From assembly GCF_001442625.1 (NCBI RefSeq), contig NZ_LMZQ01000016.1:33634-97633 (forward strand): a DNA stretch of 64,000 bases, given 5' to 3'. Positions 1 through 8,479 of the stretch are shown here, one piece after another (positions within the stretch are counted from its first letter, which is position 1; each line of letters begins with the position of its first letter). Below the pieces are notes generated by a model. That model was not told the DNA's origin, ran no database searches, and worked only from the letters and a program-made list of their open reading frames with translations. The position numbers and the translations under genes are program-made. The DNA is from Pedobacter ginsenosidimutans (GTDB lineage: Bacteria > Bacteroidota > Bacteroidia > Sphingobacteriales > Sphingobacteriaceae).

Positions 1-1
1 C

Positions 2-733
2 GACAGCGTTCAGGCAAAAAAAGCATGGTTCTTTTTTGATCAGGAAGTGGTGTGCCTGGGTGCTGGAATTAAAAGCAGTGCAAAGGAAAATATCACCACA
101 ACAATCAATCAGGTCTGGCTAAGGGGCGATGTGGCTTCTTCCAATGGAACGGAGGCCGATGCTAAAAGCGAGCGCTGGGCAGTTCATGATAGTATTGGGT
201 ATATTTTTCCCCAAGGTGGGAATTTAGAAATCAGTAGCAAAGCACAAACCGGAAACTGGTACCGCATCAATCATTTTCAGGGTAAAACCGAACTGAAACA
301 TAACGTATTTAAAATCTGGTTAAATCATGGTATAAATCCTCAGAATGCCAGCTATCAGTATGTTGTTGTGCCGGGAATTGACGCTGCGGGTTTAAAAAAA
401 TACAACCGGTCGATGATACAGATACTGAAAAATACCGATGAACTGCAGGCTGTGAAACATACTGGCCTGGATATGTTGCAAGCAGTTTTTTATAAAGCAG
501 GAACACTGGCTACTAACGGCTTATCGCTTCAGGTAGATCAGCCATGTACGGTTTACATTAAAAATTTAAACGGTAAAAGCCCCACACTGTATATCGCAGA
601 TCCCGCACAGGAAAATACAAGCATCAAGGTGTTGCTAAAGCTGCCAGGATTATTGAAACCAAAAAGTATAGATTGTAATCTGCCAGTTGGCGCCTTTGCA
701 GGTGCTACGGCGAATTTTAAAATTAAAGAATAA
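2..733 (+). CDS. Polysaccharide lyase family 8 (chondroitin AC/hyaluronate/xanthan lyase type), C-terminal part
   Basis: The reading frame is open from base 2 and runs off the left edge, so the N-terminal alpha/alpha toroid and catalytic residues are outside the window. The visible 243 residues are the C-terminal beta-sandwich part of PL8 lyases: the stretch AWFFFDQEVVCLGAGI near the start is typical of the family, and the segment around YQYVVVPG is another PL8-like landmark. These enzymes cut uronic-acid-containing polysaccharides by beta-elimination and leave a 4,5-unsaturated uronate, which is the substrate of the GH88 enzyme encoded 20 bases downstream. Secretion to the periplasm or outer surface is expected from the family but the signal peptide is not visible. 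A GTG at base 47 is only an internal codon. The exact polymer (chondroitin, hyaluronan, xanthan or other) cannot be read from this fragment. Confidence 0.88.
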   Translation, partial: DSVQAKKAWFFFDQEVVCLGAGIKSSAKENITTTINQVWLRGDVASSNGTEADAKSERWAVHDSIGYIFPQGGNLEISSKAQTGNWYRINHFQGKTELKHNVFKIWLNHGINPQNASYQYVVVPGIDAAGLKKYNRSMIQILKNTDELQAVKHTGLDMLQAVFYKAGTLATNGLSLQVDQPCTVYIKNLNGKSPTLYIADPAQENTSIKVLLKLPGLLKPKSIDCNLPVGAFAGATANFKIKE

Positions 734-753
734 TACACACAGACTATTAAATT

Positions 754-1938
754 ATGAAAAAAATCAATTTCGCTGTCGCATTGCTGATGCTTGGCAGTTC
801 AGTTTCATTTGCGCAGACCGAGAAAAAGCCTATGGCCCAGTTAATTAACGATGAATTTAAATTTGCCGTCGATCAATATAAAGTGCTGGCTAAAAATATC
901 CCTGAAGGGAAAACACCCCAGACTTTCGAAAAAGGAAAACCCGTAAATTACGATATCAAATGGTGGTGCAGTGGTTTTTATTCTGGCAGTTTGTGGTATA
1001 TATACGAACAGACCAAAAATGCAGAGATTAAGCAAGAGGCTGAGAAAGCTTTAAAGGTAATAGAGCCAAATCAGACCTATACCGGAAACCACGATTTGGG
1101 TTTTATGATGTACTGCAGTTTTGGCAATGCCTACCGTTTAACCGGCAAGCCAGAATATAAAGCAGTTATTGAGCGTTCGGCAGAATCTTTGGCTACGCGT
1201 TATCGCCCTGCTGTAAAATCTATCCAATCATGGAATAAAAGCAAATTATGGGAATGTCCGGTAATTATTGATAATATGATGAATCTGGAAATGATGAACT
1301 GGGTGAGTGATAATGGAGGAAATAAAAAGTATAAAGAAATTTCGGTTATCCATGCCAACACCGCTTTAAAAAACCATTTCCGCCCAGATTTCAGCTCTTT
1401 TCACGTGGTCGATTATAATCCGGAAACCGGAGCAGTAATCAGGAAAGCCACATGGCAGGGTGCTGCAAACTGTTCTGCATGGTCGCGTGGGCAGGGCTGG
1501 GCTTTGTATGGCTATACTATGATGTACCGTTTTACCAAAAATCCTATCTATTTAAAACAGGCAAAAGGTATTGCACACTTTATATTGAACCATCCAAATT
1601 TACCTGCCGATAAAATTCCTTTCTGGGATTTCGATGCGCAGGGTATTCCTTTTGCCAAACGCGATGCTTCTGCAGGTGCGCTTATGGCTTCGGCATTGTT
1701 AGAGCTTGGTCAGTACACTTCAGGAAGCGAGAAAACTGAATTTAAATCTGCGGCCGAAACCATGATCTATTCGCTTTCGAGCAGCGCTTATCATGCTAAA
1801 TTAGGCGAAAACGGCGGCTTTTTGTTGATGCACAGCACAGGCGCTTACCCATTAAACAGTGAAATTGATGTACCTTTAATTTATGCCGATTACTACTACT
1901 TAGAGGCTTTGGCGAGATATAAAAAGTGGTATTTGTAA
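754..1938 (+). CDS. Unsaturated glucuronyl hydrolase, glycoside hydrolase family 88
   Basis: 394 residues with a cleavable signal peptide (MKKINFAVALLMLGSSVSFA). It hydrates and releases the 4,5-unsaturated uronic acid from oligosaccharides produced by a lyase. The alpha/alpha-barrel family landmarks are visible: HDLGFM with Asp114 and IDNMMNLEMM with Asp173, matching the two essential aspartates of GH88, and the SRGQGWALYGY helix. It lies 20 bases after the PL8 lyase gene and almost certainly is co-transcribed with it; the pairing of lyase, GH88, KduI and KduD defines a complete route from acidic polymer to 2-keto-3-deoxygluconate. Length is normal for the family. GH105 (rhamnogalacturonyl hydrolase) is the nearest alternative, but the Asp-containing motifs and the PL8 neighbour favour GH88. 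Confidence 0.9.
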   Translation: MKKINFAVALLMLGSSVSFAQTEKKPMAQLINDEFKFAVDQYKVLAKNIPEGKTPQTFEKGKPVNYDIKWWCSGFYSGSLWYIYEQTKNAEIKQEAEKALKVIEPNQTYTGNHDLGFMMYCSFGNAYRLTGKPEYKAVIERSAESLATRYRPAVKSIQSWNKSKLWECPVIIDNMMNLEMMNWVSDNGGNKKYKEISVIHANTALKNHFRPDFSSFHVVDYNPETGAVIRKATWQGAANCSAWSRGQGWALYGYTMMYRFTKNPIYLKQAKGIAHFILNHPNLPADKIPFWDFDAQGIPFAKRDASAGALMASALLELGQYTSGSEKTEFKSAAETMIYSLSSSAYHAKLGENGGFLLMHSTGAYPLNSEIDVPLIYADYYYLEALARYKKWYL

Positions 1939-1975
1939 AGATTGATAAATGAGAGGATTTCAATAAAAAAGAGTC

Positions 1976-2070
1976 TTCATTGCGAGGCATGAAGCAATCT
2001 TAAAGCGCACGCTAATAGCGATCGTTGTAAGATTGCTTCGTCGGCTGAAAAAGCCTTCTCGCAATGACGA
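1976..2070. repeat. Dispersed palindromic repeat (ATTGCGAGG...GAAGCAATCT family)
   Basis: An imperfect inverted repeat between the GH88 and DUF2264 genes. The left arm reads CATTGCGAGG ... GAAGCAATCTTA (1979-2002) and the right arm TAAGATTGCTTC ... CTCGCAATGA (2028-2067). Arms of this type are known as dispersed intergenic repeats in many bacterial genomes. It may form a hairpin and could attenuate transcription between the two genes. Confidence 0.75.
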
Positions 2071-2151
2071 CTCCCCCTCAGCTTGTCATCGTCACTTCAT
2101 TGTATGTCAATGGAATTTAAGCTATCTACAAAATTGATTAAAACAATTATA

Positions 2152-3375
2152 ATGAAATACAAACTGATTTTTTCTGCCCTGCTGATTTTTTCTCAGTTGG
2201 CAAATGCACAAAAGAAACCTGCAACAGGTGCCGAAGACCGTGCTTTTTGGGTTAAAACTTTACACCGCATTGCTTACCCGGTAATCCACAACCTGGCTAA
2301 CGAAACTTTAAAAAAGAACATGCCATTAGAAAAAGCCCCGGGCTATGGCTTAAACGTAGCCAAAGTTACGTATCTCGAAGCCCTGGGTCGTACCATTGCA
2401 GGAGTTGCACCATGGCTGGCTTTACCAGATGATGATTCCACTGAGGGTAAACTAAGAAAAACCATGCGTACCGAGCTTTTAAAAGCTTTGGCCAATTCAG
2501 TAAACCCTGCAAGCCCTGATTATATCAGTTACCGCTCAGAAAGTCAGCCTATTGTTGATGCTGCTTATGTTGCACATGCTTTTTTGCGTGCGCCAAAAGC
2601 ACTCTGGGAACCGCTTGATGAGCTCACCAAAAAAAGATTTATAGAAGAATTTAAATCGCTACGCACCAGAAGTGGCGCCTACAATAACTGGTTATTGTTT
2701 TCGGGCTTAACTGAAGGATTTTTATTGAGCATTGGTGAACAGTACGATCCTGCACGTGTTCAATTCTCGATTAATAAAATGAAAGAATGGTATGTAGGCG
2801 ATAGCTGGTACAGTGATGGCGAAAAATTTAGCATGGATTATTACAATTCTTATGTGATCCATCCCATGCTGGTTGATCTTTTAAAGGTATTGGTCGATAA
2901 GAAAAGAGCATCTCAGGTCGATTATGATATAGCCTTGAAAAGAATGGTACGTTATTCTGAATATTTGGAAAGGATCATTTCACCAGAAGGCACTTATCCT
3001 GCCTACGGCCGTTCGATCACTTACCGTACGGCGGCCTTTCAGGCCCTCGCGCAAACAGCGTTAATGGAGAAACTGCCAGAATATGTAAAACCATCGCAAG
3101 TTCGTGGCGGCTTAACCGCTGTAATGCATAAACTGTATGATGGAAACCAGAATTTTGATGATAAAGGATGGTTGGTGCTTGGCTTTAATGGCCATCAACC
3201 AGAAGTGGCCGATACCTATACTTCTACAGGAAGTTTATATATGGCCACCTTGGGCTTTTTAACCTTAGGTTTGCCTGCCGATAATAAATTTTGGGCAGAT
3301 TCACCCACACCATGGACCAGTTTAAAAGCCTGGAGCGGAGAAACCATAAAAAAGGATTATAAAGTTGAGTATTAA
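2152..3375 (+). CDS. DUF2264 domain-containing secreted protein
   Basis: 407 residues from the ATG at 2152, chosen because it begins a clear signal peptide (MKYKLIFSALLIFSQLANAQ); the frame is open upstream to an ATG at 2083 but that stretch has no signal-like features and overlaps the repeat. The mature protein matches DUF2264: an early AEDRAFWVKTLHRIAYP segment, the aromatic-rich GDSWYSDGEKFSMDYYNSYV stretch and a long alpha-helical fold resembling alpha/alpha-barrel carbohydrate enzymes. Members of the family commonly sit in polysaccharide loci together with lyases and GH88/GH105 enzymes. Here it lies between GH88 and kduI, so a role in the same acidic-polysaccharide pathway is likely. The reaction is not identifiable from the sequence. 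Confidence 0.85.
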   Translation: MKYKLIFSALLIFSQLANAQKKPATGAEDRAFWVKTLHRIAYPVIHNLANETLKKNMPLEKAPGYGLNVAKVTYLEALGRTIAGVAPWLALPDDDSTEGKLRKTMRTELLKALANSVNPASPDYISYRSESQPIVDAAYVAHAFLRAPKALWEPLDELTKKRFIEEFKSLRTRSGAYNNWLLFSGLTEGFLLSIGEQYDPARVQFSINKMKEWYVGDSWYSDGEKFSMDYYNSYVIHPMLVDLLKVLVDKKRASQVDYDIALKRMVRYSEYLERIISPEGTYPAYGRSITYRTAAFQALAQTALMEKLPEYVKPSQVRGGLTAVMHKLYDGNQNFDDKGWLVLGFNGHQPEVADTYTSTGSLYMATLGFLTLGLPADNKFWADSPTPWTSLKAWSGETIKKDYKVEY

Positions 3376-3399
3376 TACAAATAATAAGTATCGTATAAA

Positions 3400-3407
3400 T
3401 ATATTTG
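3400..3407 (+). promoter_or_regulatory. Possible Bacteroidota -7 promoter element before kduI
   Basis: TATATTTG fits the Bacteroidota -7 consensus TAnnTTTG and lies 54 bases before the kduI start. No good TTTG -33 element is seen at the expected distance, so this is tentative; kduI may instead be read from upstream. Confidence 0.3.
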
Positions 3408-3461
3408 CGGATAGGATCTGATATCGGTTTAGGTCCCATCGCAAAACTCAATTTTTAACCA

Positions 3462-4301
3462 ATGAACAAATTCGAAAGCCGTTACGCGCAGAGCCCTAAA
3501 GAAGTTAAACAAATGGATACCGCAGCTTTGCGGGATAATTTCTTGATTGAAAACGTATTTGAGGCAAACCAGGTAAACCTAACTTTATCTTATTTTGATA
3601 GATATATTGTTGGTGGTGCAATGCCTGTTGATCAGAAAATAGCACTTCCAAACCCTGATGATTTAAAAGCGACCTACTTTTTAGAGCGTAGGGAACTGGG
3701 TATTATCAATGTAGGTGGAAAAGCAATCGTTACCGCTGACGGCGAAAAATACGAATTGGATTATAAAGAGGCTTTATACATTGGTAAGGGTACAAAAGAA
3801 GTATTTTTTGAATCTGCCACACCAGGTGAGGCGGCTAAGTTATACATTAATTCTGCCCCTGCACACCACACTTATCCTAACAAAAAAGTAAGCAAAGCAG
3901 AAGCAGAGATTGTAGAATTAGGTACGCCTGAAACCGCAAACCATAGAATAATAAATAAGTTGTTGGTGAACAGTGTTTTACCAACCTGCCAGTTGCAGAT
4001 GGGTATGACCGAGTTAAAATCGGGCAGTGTTTGGAATACCATGCCGGCACATACGCACGATAGGAGGATGGAAGCTTATTTCTATTTCGAGGTTCCGAAA
4101 GGACAGAGTGTTTGCCACTTTATGGGCCAGCCACAAGAAACCCGCCACATCTGGATGCAAAGTGATCAGGCGGTTATTTCGCCGAACTGGTCAATCCACT
4201 CAGGCGCAGGCACAAGCAACTATACTTTTATTTGGGGTATGGCTGGCGAAAATTTAGATTATGGTGATATGGATCACTGTGCCATCACCGAACTGAAATA
4301 A
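3462..4301 (+). CDS. kduI: 5-dehydro-4-deoxy-D-glucuronate isomerase (KduI)
   Basis: 279 residues, the normal KduI length, cytoplasmic with no signal peptide. It isomerises 5-keto-4-deoxyuronate (DKI), formed spontaneously from the sugar released by GH88, to 2,5-diketo-3-deoxygluconate. The cupin metal site is visible: HTHDRRMEAYFYF gives His197, His199 and Glu204, and the fourth ligand is His246 in WSIHSGAG, the same spacing as in the characterised enzyme. It is followed after a short repeat-containing gap by kduD, the next enzyme of the pathway. Confidence 0.96.
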   Translation: MNKFESRYAQSPKEVKQMDTAALRDNFLIENVFEANQVNLTLSYFDRYIVGGAMPVDQKIALPNPDDLKATYFLERRELGIINVGGKAIVTADGEKYELDYKEALYIGKGTKEVFFESATPGEAAKLYINSAPAHHTYPNKKVSKAEAEIVELGTPETANHRIINKLLVNSVLPTCQLQMGMTELKSGSVWNTMPAHTHDRRMEAYFYFEVPKGQSVCHFMGQPQETRHIWMQSDQAVISPNWSIHSGAGTSNYTFIWGMAGENLDYGDMDHCAITELK

Positions 4302-4310
4302 ATTTACAGT

Positions 4311-4362
4311 TGTCATCTCGACTGGAGCACAGTCCCGAACTTTCGGGAGAGAGATCTTTTTT
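4311..4362. repeat. Dispersed repeat beginning GTCATCTCGACTGGAGC
   Basis: The intergenic sequence between kduI and kduD starts GTCATCTCGACTGGAGC and ends GAGAGATCT, with the small palindrome TCCCGAACTTTCGGGA (4333-4348) inside. Short repeats of this form occur widely between genes in Sphingobacteriaceae. The same TCCCGAA...TTCGGGA palindrome recurs near 41034. Confidence 0.6.
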
Positions 4363-4386
4363 TAAATGCATCATAGAATAAAGAAC

Positions 4387-5151
4387 ATGTCTAACATATT
4401 TAATTTAGCAGGTAAAACTGCATTAGTTACCGGTTGTAAAAGAGGAATAGGAAAAGCAATGGCTTTAGCTTTGGCCGAAGCAGGTGCCGATATTATCGGT
4501 GTTTCTGCCAGTCTTGAATTAGAAGGTAGCGCTATAGAAAAAGAAGTTTTAGCACTGGGTAGAAAGTTTTATGCTTACCAGTGTGATTTTGGTAAACGAG
4601 AAAATACCCTGGCTTTTGCAGCTCAGGTAAAGGCCGACCATCCGGTTATCGATATTTTGGTAAATAATGCCGGAACGATTTTACGTCAGCCAATTGCTGA
4701 GCATTCGGATGAGTATTGGGATGAAGTAATTGCGGTAAACCAAACTGCACCATTTATTTTAACCCGAGAAATCGGGAGGGAAATGATTGCAAGAGGAAGC
4801 GGAAAAGTAATTTTTACGGCATCCTTACTGTCGTTCCAGGGTGGCATTACCGTTCCCGGTTATGCAGCGAGTAAAGGGGCAATTGCATCTTTAACCAAAG
4901 CGTTTGCAAACGAATGGGCATCAAAAGGCGTGAATGTAAATGCCATTGCACCTGGTTATATTGCAACAGATAATACTACAGCTTTACGCGAAGATCAGGA
5001 CAGAAGCACTTCTATTTTATCGCGTATCCCTGCCGGAAGATGGGGAACACCAGAAGATTTTAAAGGACCAACTTTATTTTTAGCTTCCGCAGCAAGTGAC
5101 TATGTGCATGGAACAATTTTAACCGTTGATGGCGGTTGGATGGGACGTTAG
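4387..5151 (+). CDS. kduD: 2-dehydro-3-deoxy-D-gluconate 5-dehydrogenase (KduD), short-chain dehydrogenase
   Basis: 254 residues from the ATG at 4387, which gives the standard KduD N-terminus (MSNIFNLAGKTALVTG); an in-frame ATG at 4366 would add seven unusual residues. It reduces 2,5-diketo-3-deoxygluconate to 2-keto-3-deoxygluconate with NAD(P)H. Classical SDR features: nucleotide-binding TGCKRGIG at 15-22, NNAG at 93-96, and the catalytic Ser146, Tyr159 and Lys163 (YAASK). It directly follows kduI. The pair completes the conversion of unsaturated uronate to KDG; KDG kinase and aldolase are not in the window. No signal peptide, so cytoplasmic. Confidence 0.94.
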   Translation: MSNIFNLAGKTALVTGCKRGIGKAMALALAEAGADIIGVSASLELEGSAIEKEVLALGRKFYAYQCDFGKRENTLAFAAQVKADHPVIDILVNNAGTILRQPIAEHSDEYWDEVIAVNQTAPFILTREIGREMIARGSGKVIFTASLLSFQGGITVPGYAASKGAIASLTKAFANEWASKGVNVNAIAPGYIATDNTTALREDQDRSTSILSRIPAGRWGTPEDFKGPTLFLASAASDYVHGTILTVDGGWMGR

Positions 5152-5194
5152 TCAGTCTCGAGCCAGAAGTTCAGGGTAGTAATCCGAAGATAAT

Positions 5195-5228
5195 AAAACC
5201 CCGTAAGTTTTAAACTTGCGGGGTTTTT
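5195..5228 (+). terminator. Rho-independent terminator after kduD
   Basis: Stem arms ACCCCG-TAAGTTT and AAACTTGCGGGGT followed by a T run; the mirrored A run on the left means it may also serve the convergent carbonic anhydrase gene. Confidence 0.85.
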
Positions 5229-5233
5229 ATGTC

Positions 5234-5272
5234 GTTAGGACTTAAGACTTCGGACTTATGACTATGGACTAA
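5234..5272. repeat. Degenerate GACTT-type short tandem repeat
   Basis: Between the terminator and the carbonic anhydrase stop lies a run of degenerate units close to seven bases (GGACTTA, AGACTTC, GGACTTA, TGACTAT, GGACTAA). A similar tract occurs at 55128-55160. Confidence 0.5.
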
Positions 5273-5895
5273 TAGAGGTTATAAATTTCCTTAATATCCT
5301 TCAAAATCTTTTCGAAATCGATTTTCAGGTCAATTAACCGGCCAGTGTGGATATCAAATACCCAACCGTGAACGGTTAATCCGCGATCAGCGATAGCTTC
5401 CTGTACTGCTGCGGTTTTTAACAGGTTTACACATTGCTCCTGAACGTTGAGTTCTACCAATCTGTTATAACGCTGACTTTCATCTTCAATGGCATTTAGT
5501 TCTTCTTTATGGATACGGTATACATCGCGGATATTTCTTAACCAAGGGTTTAATATGCCTAAATCTGCAGGTTGCATGGCTGCTTTAACGCCACCGCAAT
5601 TGTAATGGCCGCAAACCACAATATGGTTTACTTTTAAATGGCGTACGGCGTAATTTAAAACGGTCATTACGTTTAAATCTACGTTGTTTACCAGATTGGC
5701 CACATTTCGGTGCACAAAAGCCTGCCCTGGTTGAATACCCATTAAATCTTCTGCTGTAACGCGACTATCTGAACAGCCGATGTACAAAAACTCAGGGCTT
5801 TGACCTTTCGATAATTCAGTAAAATAATCAGGATTAATGGCCAGTTTCTCGGCAATCCATTTTTCGTTGTTCTTAAAAACTTCTTCTACATTCAT
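5269..5895 (-). CDS. Beta-class carbonic anhydrase
   Basis: 208 residues, typical length of a cytoplasmic beta-carbonic anhydrase that interconverts CO2 and bicarbonate. The zinc and catalytic residues are all present: Cys41, Asp43 and Arg45 in CSDSRV, and His97 and Cys100 in CGHYNCGGV. The start at 5895 begins MNVEEVFKNNEKW, which is the usual N-terminus. It stands alone, convergent with kduD. No membrane segment or signal peptide, so this is the housekeeping enzyme; a fused SulP transporter is absent. Confidence 0.95.
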   Translation of the reverse strand: MNVEEVFKNNEKWIAEKLAINPDYFTELSKGQSPEFLYIGCSDSRVTAEDLMGIQPGQAFVHRNVANLVNNVDLNVMTVLNYAVRHLKVNHIVVCGHYNCGGVKAAMQPADLGILNPWLRNIRDVYRIHKEELNAIEDESQRYNRLVELNVQEQCVNLLKTAAVQEAIADRGLTVHGWVFDIHTGRLIDLKIDFEKILKDIKEIYNLY

Positions 5896-6052
5896 GCTTT
5901 TGCTTTAAATAGAATTTTGGAATATATAAATTATGATGAGTACTAAATAAGGTGTTTACATTGCCATAAAACTAAAAAAAGATTTCCTGATTTCGTCAGG
6001 TTTCTCGTCTTTCCTTTTGTTAACTTAACTAACAAGTTTTGTCCTTAAATGT

Positions 6053-6712
6053 TTAGTGATTTGATAGGTATTGAGGAAGAAAACCAGCAATAAATAGTAT
6101 AAATGTGATAAAGGCTGTGAAAAATAAAAAAGGTTTAATGCCAGCAGTACTGCTGCCGTTCTTTAGCATCAGTTGCCTGGCTACATCTGAAGTGAGCAAT
6201 GATATGCAAATTAAAAATACGAAAGCAAGCGCCGTACCAACACCAATACCAAATATTTCTGTCTCTTTTCTGGTATAGAATACGTTGAAAAAATCGGATA
6301 AGAACAGTAAGTTCCAGATCACCACTATGCCAACGGCAAATGGAATTTTAGTCGGGAAACCAGTTTGGGCCTGAAGCTGGCTGATCTCCTGGTCAATATG
6401 ATCTGGAGTAGGTTCGGTATAATTAAGAAAACCGGTTTGTATAATTTCTGCCATCCGCTCTTCTGCATTTCCCAGAAAGGTAAAGAAGATGTCTTTGTTA
6501 TATTTTTCAACACGGTGGGTAATCCTGATTGAACTACCTAATATAGAAGTGTGGGGAGTAATGGCGATAATATCTGAGCGTTTAAAAACAAAATTACCCC
6601 TGATGGATGCACTAAGTTCGAGTTTAAATTCGCTTACTTTTAAAGTGGCAAAAGGCCAGGTTGCCTTAAATCCACCTATTCTGGCACCACCTGTTTCTTC
6701 AAATGTATTCAT
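6053..6712 (-). CDS. Unrecognised protein with three C-terminal membrane segments
   Basis: 219 residues with no family I recognise. The first about 120 residues are soluble and predicted beta-rich (FKLELSASIRGNFVFKRSDIIAI, then ITPHTSILGSSIRITHRV), resembling a small PH-like or GRAM-like fold in feel, though this is only an impression. Three hydrophobic helices follow at about residues 123-143, 156-176 and 190-212. The gene is flanked by AT-rich spacers and has no clear operon partner; the next gene on the same strand, at 6860-7468, has its own terminator in between. Confidence 0.65.
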   Translation of the reverse strand: MNTFEETGGARIGGFKATWPFATLKVSEFKLELSASIRGNFVFKRSDIIAITPHTSILGSSIRITHRVEKYNKDIFFTFLGNAEERMAEIIQTGFLNYTEPTPDHIDQEISQLQAQTGFPTKIPFAVGIVVIWNLLFLSDFFNVFYTRKETEIFGIGVGTALAFVFLICISLLTSDVARQLMLKNGSSTAGIKPFLFFTAFITFILFIAGFLPQYLSNH

Positions 6713-6796
6713 TTATCGAGCAATTAATCTGTTCGAATATATCCCATTTAATCTAATTTTTTATAGTCTCGATTAAATTTATATATGAAGAAAAAT

Positions 6797-6852
6797 AAAA
6801 GCCAATATCAATCACCGTTATTATTTAACGCGGATTAATATTGGCTTTAAAA
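6797..6852 (-). terminator. Terminator after the gene at 6860-7468
   Basis: The arms AAAGCCAATAT (6798-6808) and ATATTGGCTTT (6838-6848) form a stem over a loop of about 29 bases, followed on the minus strand by TTTTATTTTTC. The long loop makes this slightly unusual, but position and T run fit a terminator. Confidence 0.65.
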
Positions 6853-6859
6853 ATGTTTT

Positions 6860-7468
6860 TTAACTGGCAACTGCTACCGCATTCTTGTTAATGTGATTAG
6901 GCAGTTCTTCAAGTGTGTATAAGTTAACCAACGATTCTCTTAACACATTTTTAGCGTCATACCACACGTTTTCTTGGGTAAAATGACAAACGCCATTGGT
7001 TAGCTCGGTAATAATTGCACAAATTAAGGTTGCAAAATGATTTTCGAAAACATGGCCCGAATGATATTTTAAAGAAAATACTTTGTTATAATTTTGAAGC
7101 TGAGCTTCAACCTCTGCGCTCAGTTTTACAGGTTTTGCAACCTTTCTTTTTTTCTTTTTAAATAATCCCATGATCTTTTGGACAAAACTCTGTTTGATGA
7201 TTTTGTCTTTAAAGAGCTTTTTCTTGTACTCCTTAAGGTCGAATGATTTAAGGGATACGCCAAAATTTAGTTTTAGGTTATTTTCGTTAAATATTTCCAA
7301 ACTGGGTTTGTCCCATTTAAAAACGATTGGCAAGTTTCCATTCGGATTTCTAAATGAAAAAGAGGAGTTAATATCCAGAACATTTTCATGTTCATTTAAA
7401 CGTTTTAAAATTGTTGGGATAAGATCGTCTGTTAATGAATTGGTGTAGATGTTTATATAAGCACTCAT
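6860..7468 (-). CDS. Unrecognised protein of 202 residues
   Basis: A soluble protein without signal peptide or membrane helix. It starts MSAYINIYTNSLTDDLIPTI, has a strongly basic stretch in the middle (FKKKKRKVAKP, about residues 103-113) and a C-terminal helical part. The sequence is consistent with a real gene: normal codon use for the neighbourhood, a terminator after it and a spacer before it. I do not recognise the family and see no catalytic motif. Confidence 0.6.
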   Translation of the reverse strand: MSAYINIYTNSLTDDLIPTILKRLNEHENVLDINSSFSFRNPNGNLPIVFKWDKPSLEIFNENNLKLNFGVSLKSFDLKEYKKKLFKDKIIKQSFVQKIMGLFKKKKRKVAKPVKLSAEVEAQLQNYNKVFSLKYHSGHVFENHFATLICAIITELTNGVCHFTQENVWYDAKNVLRESLVNLYTLEELPNHINKNAVAVAS

Positions 7469-7789
7469 GTTTAATTAAGATTAGCTGAAATCAATTATCG
7501 CGAATGGGCAATTGCCATAGGCTTTATTAGATGATAATTAAGGATATCATTTCATTGCAGAGTGATCCATTTTAAATAGATGCCACTCCTCAATATCGAT
7601 TAACTTGGAAATCTTAAAGTGAATTGGTGGTTGTAGTTTTTCATTTGTATATATATGGTTATTTGTGTGTCATCACATGCGCAAAAACAGCGCTTAATTT
7701 TTTTTCTACATAAACGGGTCGAATTACCGAAACGTTACAGCTAACTTTAAAATATCCTCAAAGCAATAATTATACCACAAATACGTTGC
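7469..7789. other. Intergenic region without recognised gene
   Basis: AT-rich spacer between two minus-strand genes. It should contain the promoter of the gene ending at 6860 and the end of the Crp/Fnr transcript. I see no convincing hairpin, repeat or RNA gene. Confidence 0.5.
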
Positions 7790-8431
7790 TTATTTTAATC
7801 TTTCCAGCAGCCTTTTCATGTTGGTTAGCTGTAGGATGTTTTTAAATTCGGGCGTATCAAAACCACCTTTATCTATCACCTGCTTTAAGCTTCTGTTAAA
7901 GCTCCTTACGGAGATGCCCAGGTAGGCAGCCATGTCTTCCTTGGAGATGGAAATATGCTCGTCAGCCTGCAGTTTGAGTAATTTTAAAAGTGCATACTCT
8001 AAGGTATATAGCTGTTGGAAGGACGCCCGTGTACTGGTTTGTATAATTCTTGTAGACAATTCCTGGAGTAAGATTGTAGTAAATTCACTACTTTTATTAA
8101 TCAAGGAAAGAAATAGATGGTCAGGGATAACATAAGCTGTAACATCACTTATTGCGGCTACGTTGCACAAACAATCAATCTTTTTTAAAGCTTCTAATTC
8201 GCCAACTACTTCACCCTTACCTAAAAATTCGATGATAAAATCTTTGCCGTTTTCTTCAGAAATAAAACATTTGCTGATCCCATCTTTAATGATGTAGATA
8301 TTGCTGATTTTTTCGCCCTGTTCGATAAATCTATATCCCCCTTTAAAGTTTTTAAGTGTAATGGATTCTCCTTCATTTTCGGCGCAAAAACGTTCAATAA
8401 AGGATAAGAAAGTAAGATTGGTACGTAGCAT
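7790..8431 (-). CDS. Crp/Fnr-family transcriptional regulator
   Basis: 213 residues. Residues about 25-115 form a cyclic-nucleotide-binding type beta-roll (YRFIEQGEKISNIYIIKDG, then GEVVGELEAL), followed by a long dimerisation helix and a C-terminal helix-turn-helix containing SISKEDMAAYLGISVRSFNRSLKQV at about 162-186, the usual place for the recognition helix. No cysteine cluster typical of FNR is present, so oxygen sensing by an iron-sulfur centre is unlikely; the ligand is unknown. The gene is divergent from the HAD hydrolase/acetyltransferase pair with only 78 bases between starts, so it may control itself and that pair. Confidence 0.85.
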   Translation of the reverse strand: MLRTNLTFLSFIERFCAENEGESITLKNFKGGYRFIEQGEKISNIYIIKDGISKCFISEENGKDFIIEFLGKGEVVGELEALKKIDCLCNVAAISDVTAYVIPDHLFLSLINKSSEFTTILLQELSTRIIQTSTRASFQQLYTLEYALLKLLKLQADEHISISKEDMAAYLGISVRSFNRSLKQVIDKGGFDTPEFKNILQLTNMKRLLERLK

Positions 8432-8445
8432 ATTTATTTAGTCGA

Positions 8446-8455
8446 GACAAATGTC
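8446..8455. promoter_or_regulatory. Possible operator in the Crp/HAD divergent promoter
   Basis: The near-palindrome GACAAATGTC lies midway between the divergent starts, upstream of the promoter box at 8480. It is a plausible but unproven binding site for the Crp/Fnr protein. Confidence 0.25.
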
Positions 8456-8479
8456 CTTTTTTAGAGGGAGTTGTTGCTT

